Source: Chloroflexota bacterium (GTDB lineage: Bacteria; Chloroflexota; UBA6077; FW602-bin22; JACPRP01). Taken from it: 56,551 bases of DNA. The position numbers were made by a program, and so were the translations under genes. The notes below the pieces were generated by a model. The model was not told where the DNA came from. It saw only the letters and a list, made by a program, of their open reading frames with translations, and searched no databases. Below, piece after piece: positions 51,551-56,551 of this stretch. Positions within the stretch are counted from its first letter, which is position 1, and each line of letters starts with the position of its first letter. The stretch is from NCBI GenBank assembly GCA_016189905.1, contig JACPRP010000112.1:1-56551 (forward strand), written 5' to 3'.

Positions 51551-52942
51551 TCAGGCCACGGCGCGGTCGTTCTTTGCGCCATCGTAGCTAAGCAGCACGC
51601 GCTTGCCATCTATCACCGTCTCCAGGTGCACCGTGCGGCGCCAGAGAACGTGGACCTGGCGCAGCGTCTTCTCAGCGTAGGCGAGATCGAGCGCCTGCCC
51701 CTCGTACATGTGCTTCAGGTAAAGCTCGCGGTTGCCGTGGTAATCGCCGTCCTCCACGACGATGCATGGCTGCCCCATCGTCACGGCGGCGTTGACGAGC
51801 ATTTCGCGCACCCTCTCCCAGCTCTTCTCGACTATCCGCCACTCGTCGCCGTCCTGCCGATAGATGTAAAGATCGAGGTCCTCGACCAGTCGCCTGGTGA
51901 GATAGTTGCGCAAGAAGGAGATGTCGTTTTCCGTGCCCCTCACGTCGAAGATCTTCTGGTGCCCTTCGCCGCCCCGTCGGCCCAAGCTGCGCCTCTCCTC
52001 GTCTGTGGGGGCGTCCCATCGCTTCTGAATGTTCTCCAGAATCTTCAGGCCGAGGTGGTAGGGATTGATGTGTTGGCGGGATGGGGCCAACACGCCGGCG
52101 TGCATTCTCGCGAACTCGATGCTCTCATCATCGCTCAGGTCGAGCTCTCGCAGTATCCTGCTGTGCCAGTAGCTGGCCCAGCCCTCGTTCATTATTTTCG
52201 TCTGCGCTTGCGGCAAAAAATAGAGCATCTCAGCGCGGACGATGTCGATGATATCCCTCTGCCAGTCTTCGAGCTCCACGGCGTTTTCCGTTATGAACAG
52301 CAGCAGGTCACGCCGTGGCTCCTCGGGCGTTCTCCTGACCCTGGCAGGCTGTTCCATTCCCCGCTTTTCGTCGCCAATGTAGAACAAGTCATCGTACGGC
52401 GTGGTGCGCGCCGCGTGCGCTTCGACCTTCCCTGCCTTTCGCGGGAACGGATCGGGGTCTATATGCTCCTGAATCGAGAGCACGGCGTCGAGGAATTTCT
52501 CGACCTCGACGGTTCCGTGCAGAAACTCATAGCGCCGAATGCGCTCGGCGCTGGCGCTGGCCGATTCGACCATCCGGCGATTGGTTCGCTGGAAATAGAC
52601 GTTGTTCTTGAAAAAGTCGCAGTGGGCGATGACGTGGGCGATCACCAGCTTGTTCTGTAGCAGGGAGTTCCCCTCGAGCAAGAAAGCGTAGCACGGATTC
52701 GTGTTGATCACCAGCTCGTAGATCTTGCTCAGCCCGTAGTCATACATGGTCTTCATCTGATGGTAAGCCTTGCCGTGGGTCCAGTGTGAGAACCGGCCCG
52801 GCAGGCCATAGGCGCCGAATTCGTAGATCATCGCCGCCGGCACGATCTCAAACTCGATCGGGAAGGGATCGAGCCCGAGCCTCTCGGCGACCTGCCAGAT
52901 ATCTTCGATGGCTTTCTGCGTCGCGACGAGCTCGCTATCCAT
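51551..52942 (-). CDS. spoVR: SpoVR family protein
   Basis: 463 residues from ATG 52942. LDPFPIEFEIVPAAMIYEFG, NTNPCYAFLLEGNSLLQNKL and LPQAQTKIMNEGWASYWHSRI are the conserved blocks; the last includes His and Glu residues suggestive of a metal site. SpoVR is required for normal spore cortex in Bacillus but is widespread in non-sporulating bacteria, where its biochemical role is unclear; YcgB is the E. coli relative. It overlaps the DUF444 gene by eight bases, within the conserved prkA-DUF444-spoVR cluster. Nothing in the window argues that this organism forms spores. Confidence 0.95.
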   Translation of the reverse strand: MDSELVATQKAIEDIWQVAERLGLDPFPIEFEIVPAAMIYEFGAYGLPGRFSHWTHGKAYHQMKTMYDYGLSKIYELVINTNPCYAFLLEGNSLLQNKLVIAHVIAHCDFFKNNVYFQRTNRRMVESASASAERIRRYEFLHGTVEVEKFLDAVLSIQEHIDPDPFPRKAGKVEAHAARTTPYDDLFYIGDEKRGMEQPARVRRTPEEPRRDLLLFITENAVELEDWQRDIIDIVRAEMLYFLPQAQTKIMNEGWASYWHSRILRELDLSDDESIEFARMHAGVLAPSRQHINPYHLGLKILENIQKRWDAPTDEERRSLGRRGGEGHQKIFDVRGTENDISFLRNYLTRRLVEDLDLYIYRQDGDEWRIVEKSWERVREMLVNAAVTMGQPCIVVEDGDYHGNRELYLKHMYEGQALDLAYAEKTLRQVHVLWRRTVHLETVIDGKRVLLSYDGAKNDRAVA

Positions 52943-54089
52943 CGATATCGCCTTCTTTCTTCTTGAAGAACTGCCGCAGCGCGGGGTAGACGTCTTTCTT
53001 GTCGGCGATGGTCACGCCGATGAATCTTTCGCTTTTGACGCCGGTGTAGAACGCGGACATCAGCGTGCTCATCGCGTACTGGCCGCCGGCCCGGATTTCA
53101 CCATAGCCGAAGATGTTGCAGATATCGACCAGCCTGTTCGCGAGCCTGACGGCGAGCGTGTTGTCGTCGTTCCAGTTATCGCCATCCGAGAAATGGAAGG
53201 GATAGATATTCCAGCGGGCCGGGTCGAAGCGTCGCTCTATTATCTCCGCCGCCATACTATAGGCCGAGGAAACCTTCGTGCCGCCCGATTCGCCGAGGCG
53301 GAAGAAGGTTTCCTCGTCTACCTCTTTGGCCTCGGTGTGATGCGCGATGAAGACTATCTTGACGTTCTGGTATCGTGTGCGGAGGAACTTCACCATCCAG
53401 TAATAGAAGCTGCGACTGATGTATTTCTCGAACTCACCCATGCTGGCGGATACGTCGCGCATGGCGATGACGACGGCATTCGTCTCTCGCCTGATATCCT
53501 CTTGCCAGGTTCTGAAGCGCAGGTCTTCGTTTTTGAGACCACCGAAGATCGGGTGGCCGTGAAGCGCCTCGCGTTTGACGCCCTCCAGCAGCGTGCGGCG
53601 TTTGTCCAGGTTGGAGAAAACGCCTTTCTTGCGGATCTCGTCGAACCTGATCGCCTCGGAGGTCATCTCCTGACTTTGCTTGCGCTGTAGATTGGGCAGA
53701 CCGAGGTCCGTGAAGATCATCTCCGCCAGCTCTTCGATGGTTATCTCAGCCTCGTAATAGTCTGCCCCGGGGGAGTCTCCCGCACCTTTGCCGCTTCCCT
53801 CGCTCGTGGACTGATCTCCCAGCTTATCGCCGACCCTGGAATCGCCATTTCCCTGCCCGGCGTAATCCTTCTTCCCGCTGTCGAAGCGGAAACGAGGCAG
53901 GTTCAGAGACCTGATCGGCACCTTGATAACCTTGCTGCCGTCGGAAGTGATGATCGATTCCTCGCTGACGATGTCGGCCAGGTTGTTCTTGATGGCCTCT
54001 TTGACCTTTTCTTTATGGCGAGCCTGGTCAGTCGGCCCCTTACGGTGCAGCGACCAGTCGTCTTTCGAAACCGAGAATTGCGCGACCAT
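52935..54089 (-). CDS. DUF444 family protein (YeaH/YhbH)
   Basis: 384 residues from ATG 54089 (AAGGAGACTGTT upstream). The N-terminal charged region (SVSKDDWSLHRKGPTDQARH) leads into a von Willebrand-like domain with AMRDVSASMGEFEKYISRSF, whose D-x-S-x-S is a metal-ion-dependent adhesion-like motif, then IVFIAHHTEAKEVDEETFFR and SSAYSMAAEII. A glycine/lysine-rich linker lies at residues ~75-120. Homologues work with PrkA in stress and stationary-phase regulation. The gene sits between prkA and spoVR; the 8-base overlap with spoVR shows coupling. Confidence 0.94.
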   Translation of the reverse strand: MVAQFSVSKDDWSLHRKGPTDQARHKEKVKEAIKNNLADIVSEESIITSDGSKVIKVPIRSLNLPRFRFDSGKKDYAGQGNGDSRVGDKLGDQSTSEGSGKGAGDSPGADYYEAEITIEELAEMIFTDLGLPNLQRKQSQEMTSEAIRFDEIRKKGVFSNLDKRRTLLEGVKREALHGHPIFGGLKNEDLRFRTWQEDIRRETNAVVIAMRDVSASMGEFEKYISRSFYYWMVKFLRTRYQNVKIVFIAHHTEAKEVDEETFFRLGESGGTKVSSAYSMAAEIIERRFDPARWNIYPFHFSDGDNWNDDNTLAVRLANRLVDICNIFGYGEIRAGGQYAMSTLMSAFYTGVKSERFIGVTIADKKDVYPALRQFFKKKEGDIDG

Positions 54090-54180
54090 AACAGTCTCCT
54101 TACTCACTTTGCGCTTACCGCAAAACCCGGACGCCGTTCTGGAATTGGCTTGGCCACCCAACGATTCCGGGCGAGGGAGG

Positions 54181-54198
54181 TTTCGTCCCGCTCAGCGG
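54181..54198 (-). repeat. Second exact copy of the 18-base motif
   Basis: TTTCGTCCCGCTCAGCGG, the exact reverse complement of 2912-2929. It lies in the 132-base spacer between prkA and the DUF444 gene, with GGGGG pairing potential around it, again as an intercistronic palindrome. Confidence 0.7.
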
Positions 54199-54221
54199 AA
54201 AAACCCCCGGCTTGCGGCGTG

Positions 54222-56117
54222 CTATCGGCTCATCAACGTTCCGACGTATCTGAGAAGCTCGTTCGCGCAGATCGGACAATAACCCTGTTCGGAGACGAGA
54301 CGGTCGATCACCTCGTTTATTCTCTTCAGTTGGTCCGGGTCGGGCGTCTTCGCGGACGTGGTGATCTTGACCACGTCTTTGAGGTCCGTGAAGAGCTTCT
54401 TCTCGATGGCTTCGCGGAGCCGCTCGTGGGATGAATACGTGAAGGTCTGCCCTTTGCGAGCGAGCGCCGATAGCCGGATCAGTATCTCCTCCCGAAACGC
54501 TTTCTTGGCGCTCTCGGTGATGGCGATTTGCTCCTCGATCGAGCGCATCAGCCGCTCATCGGGGGCGACCTCCTCCTCGGTGAACGGGTCCTTGAGCCTG
54601 CCATTGCTGCAAAAAGCCTCGACGTTGTCGAGATAGTTATCGAGCAGCGCCTTGGCAGATTCCTGGAAGGAGTAGACGAAAGCCTTCTGGACCTCTTTCT
54701 TGGCTAGCTCGTCGTAATCCTTCCGCGTCTCCGCTATAAGGTTCAGCAGTCGCTCGCGCTCTTCCCGGTTGATGCTGGTGTGCTGTTCGAGCCCGTCCTT
54801 CAGCGCCCGCAGCGCGTCGATAGGCCCAATGCAGCGTGAGCCGTCCTTCACCAGCGCCGCCGATAGACGGTTGATGACGTAGCGCGGCGAGATGCCGTCC
54901 ATCCCTTCGCGCACGGTCTCTTCCTGAAGCTCTTTCACATCTTTGCTGGTGAACCCCTCGACGTCCTCGCCGTCATAGAGCTTGAGCTTCTTCATCATGC
55001 TCATGCCGGCCTTCTTCGAGGGCTCTAGCCGCGAAAGCACGGCGAAGGTGCTGGCAACGTGGAGGGTGTGCGGGGCGATGTGGATGTCGCCGACCCCGGC
55101 CTGGTGGAGCAGCTTCTCGTAGATCTTCACCTCGTCGGACACGCGCAGGTTATACGGAACCTTGATGGCGATGACGCGGTCTTGCAGCGCTTCGGATTTC
55201 TTATTGGCGACGAAGGCGTTGTACTCGTTTTCGTTGGTGTGCGAGACGATGACCTCGTCGGCGTAGATCATCGCGAAGCGACCGGTCTTGATGGACTGCT
55301 CCTGCGACAGCGTGAGAAGGCCGTACAGGAACTTCTCGTCGGACTTGAGCATTTCGATGAACTCCATCAGACCGCGGTTGGCGATGTTGAGCTCCCCGTC
55401 GAAGCGGTAGGCCCGCGGATCCGATTCGACGCCGTATTCGCCGATGGTGGCCAGGTCGATCGAGCCGGTGAGCTCGGAGATATCCTGCGATTTTGGATCG
55501 CTGGGCGAGAACGTGCCGATGCCGGTGCGGCATTTCTCGGAGAGGACGATGCGCTCGACCGGCATATCCTCGGCCCGACCCTCATACTTCTCCTGAAGCG
55601 TCAGGCGGCAGACGGGGCAGAGATCGCCCTCGATGTAAATGCCATACTCCTTCTCGACATCCGGTCGCAGCGGATCGGGGATGAGATGCAATGGCTCCTC
55701 GTGCATCGGACATCCTTTGATGGCGTAGACGGCGCCGGCCGGGGTGACCGAGTAGTTCTCCAATCCGCGCTTCAGCAAGCTCACAATGGTGGATTTCCCG
55801 CCACCGACGGGGCCCATGAACAAGAGAATGCGTTTCCTGATCTCCAACCGTTTGCTGGAGGAATGGAAGTACTCGACAAGCTGCTCCAACGTCCTGTCGA
55901 GGCCAAAAAGATCGCCGGTGAAGAACTTATAATGCTTCTGGCCGTCCTTCGCGGTTTCGCCGCCCGCCGATACGATCATGTCGTAAACGCGGGCGTGAGA
56001 AAGGCGCGCGACAGCCGGATTCTTCGTCACGATCGCGAAATACTCCGCGAAAGTCCCTTCCCATCCCAGGCTTGACTGCTTAGTTCGATAGTCCGCCAAA
56101 CATTGTGCAATATCCAT
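54222..56117 (-). CDS. prkA: PrkA family serine protein kinase
   Basis: 631 residues from ATG 56117 (GGAAGG upstream). The N-terminal AAA-like ATPase domain has Walker A MGPVGGGKST (101-110) and the conserved ARVYDMIVSAG and FGLDRTLEQLVEYFHSSSKR blocks. EGDLCPVCRLTLQEKY carries a CxxC. The C-terminal kinase-related region includes FGDVDVEG-like (here YDGEDVEGFTSKDVKELQ) and GMDGISPRYVINRLS. YeaG in E. coli and PrkA in Bacillus act with YeaH (DUF444) in starvation and stress responses. The CPIC in YCPICANELL near the end could bind metal. It is the promoter-proximal gene of the prkA-DUF444-spoVR operon. Confidence 0.95.
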   Translation of the reverse strand: MDIAQCLADYRTKQSSLGWEGTFAEYFAIVTKNPAVARLSHARVYDMIVSAGGETAKDGQKHYKFFTGDLFGLDRTLEQLVEYFHSSSKRLEIRKRILLFMGPVGGGKSTIVSLLKRGLENYSVTPAGAVYAIKGCPMHEEPLHLIPDPLRPDVEKEYGIYIEGDLCPVCRLTLQEKYEGRAEDMPVERIVLSEKCRTGIGTFSPSDPKSQDISELTGSIDLATIGEYGVESDPRAYRFDGELNIANRGLMEFIEMLKSDEKFLYGLLTLSQEQSIKTGRFAMIYADEVIVSHTNENEYNAFVANKKSEALQDRVIAIKVPYNLRVSDEVKIYEKLLHQAGVGDIHIAPHTLHVASTFAVLSRLEPSKKAGMSMMKKLKLYDGEDVEGFTSKDVKELQEETVREGMDGISPRYVINRLSAALVKDGSRCIGPIDALRALKDGLEQHTSINREERERLLNLIAETRKDYDELAKKEVQKAFVYSFQESAKALLDNYLDNVEAFCSNGRLKDPFTEEEVAPDERLMRSIEEQIAITESAKKAFREEILIRLSALARKGQTFTYSSHERLREAIEKKLFTDLKDVVKITTSAKTPDPDQLKRINEVIDRLVSEQGYCPICANELLRYVGTLMSR

Positions 56118-56551
56118 TGCACTCACCTTCCCTCCGATACGTCGCCGTCCAGTGCCGCGTCTGGCTTCCTCGCCGCGCGGGATGTCCTTCCTGACCCCTT
56201 GCCGGACGCGGGGTGGGGCAGCATTGCTCCACAGGTATCATGACTGTGCACCAGGCAAGCCAGATAAGCCGCGTGTCGTAGAGAGCGAACGAGCCCGCTA
56301 GGCTGACCTAACGGGCTCTCTGGGCATTGTGCACAGGGTATCTCGCGTCACCTAGTGCCACATCTTGCGCTAGCCGCAAGACGCAACGTGTGACAATTAC
56401 CGATGCTACCTTAACTTGAAAATGTCACATTAAGGTGGATTGTTTGCTTTATGTTGGGACCTGAGCGAACTCTTGCGAGACCGAGTGCGATTGACCAGAT
56501 GTTGCACAACCAGGGAGACGGATTCCTCTGGCGTCAGTTGGCGCAGAGGCA
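56118..56551 (-). promoter_or_regulatory. Upstream region of the prkA operon
   Basis: No gene seen. The minus strand carries a stable hairpin: GAGCCCGTTAG (56318-56308) with CTAGCGGGCTC (56301-56291), a stem with one G-T pair. TCTTGCG-GCTAG-CGCAAGA (about 56382-56364) forms another. TGTGACA and TGTCACA half-sites near 56430 and 56395 are too far apart for a CRP-like site. Promoter elements for prkA were not identified by eye. Confidence 0.5.

Noticed and set aside
51626..52660. 344-residue plus-strand frame inside spoVR
   Set aside because: Antisense shadow; spoVR motifs are intact on the minus strand.
55059..56075. 338-residue plus-strand frame inside prkA
   Set aside because: Antisense shadow of the PrkA ATPase domain.
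56390..56440. CRP-like TGTGACA/TGTCACA site
   Set aside because: The half-sites are about 26 bases apart, much more than in CRP-type operators.
1..56551. tRNA, rRNA, integrase or plasmid/phage origin
   Set aside because: No cloverleaf, rRNA core, recombinase or origin-like array was recognised on either strand by eye.

Overview
The window is a GC-rich, gene-dense chromosomal segment. Everything in it fits a strictly or mostly anaerobic, uncultured member of the Chloroflexota (Dehalococcoidia/Anaerolineae-like). The reasons are: Fix-type electron-transfer flavoproteins, a tungsten-type aldehyde ferredoxin oxidoreductase (AOR), ADP-forming acyl-CoA synthetase, corrinoid/UroD methyltransferase-type proteins, 2-hydroxyacyl-CoA dehydratase-type proteins, frequent TTG and GTG starts, and secreted proteins ending in FLPLLIKN-like tails. 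The lineage is inference; no rRNA or tRNA gene is visible to confirm it.

Layout. 1-0.9 kb: repeats, a small orphan ORF and a terminator. 0.9-5.6 kb: acyl-CoA dehydrogenase followed by a complete fixABCX-like operon. 6.0-14.1 kb: a CDF metal exporter, a UbiX flavin prenyltransferase, and two NitT/TauT-type ABC ATPase+permease pairs flanking a class II aldolase and an AraC-type regulator. 14.1-14.4 kb: a decayed toxin-antitoxin pair. 14.5-19.7 kb: ferredoxin, AOR, amidohydrolase and the two subunits of an ADP-forming acyl-CoA synthetase, which together look like an aldehyde/acid oxidation route that conserves energy as reduced ferredoxin and ATP. 19.7-24.4 kb (minus): histidine kinase, UroD-like protein lacking the usual zinc ligands, corrinoid protein, a small protein and XdhC. 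24.5-25.6 kb: a gene graveyard (PIN toxin relic, frameshifted DNA methyltransferase). 25.8-29.6 kb: a 1277-residue exported ten-repeat protein.

29.6-40.9 kb (all minus): gatB, aminotransferase, Lrp-type regulator, gatA, gatC, asnS, an activase plus a 2-hydroxyacyl-CoA dehydratase-type subunit, hicA/hicB, a pyrE with a C-terminal zinc-ribbon-like extension, greA, and a small winged-helix-like protein. The last is preceded by a textbook c-di-AMP (ydaO-type) riboswitch with its own intrinsic terminator. 41.2-48.7 kb: orphan TctC-type binding lipoprotein, a membrane-anchored unknown, a DUF3048 protein, two TrkA/KtrA-type RCK proteins and a P2-type cation ATPase. 49.1-51.4 kb: an LVIVD-repeat protein that has apparently lost its export signal, and two unknown genes. 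51.6-56.1 kb: the conserved SpoVR / DUF444 / PrkA kinase operon.

The strongest points for a second look are the c-di-AMP riboswitch controlling an undescribed small protein (with two RCK potassium-channel regulators nearby), the Asp-for-Cys swap in the AOR cluster motif, the UroD-like protein without zinc ligands beside its corrinoid partner, the PyrE fusion, and the dehydratase/activase pair.
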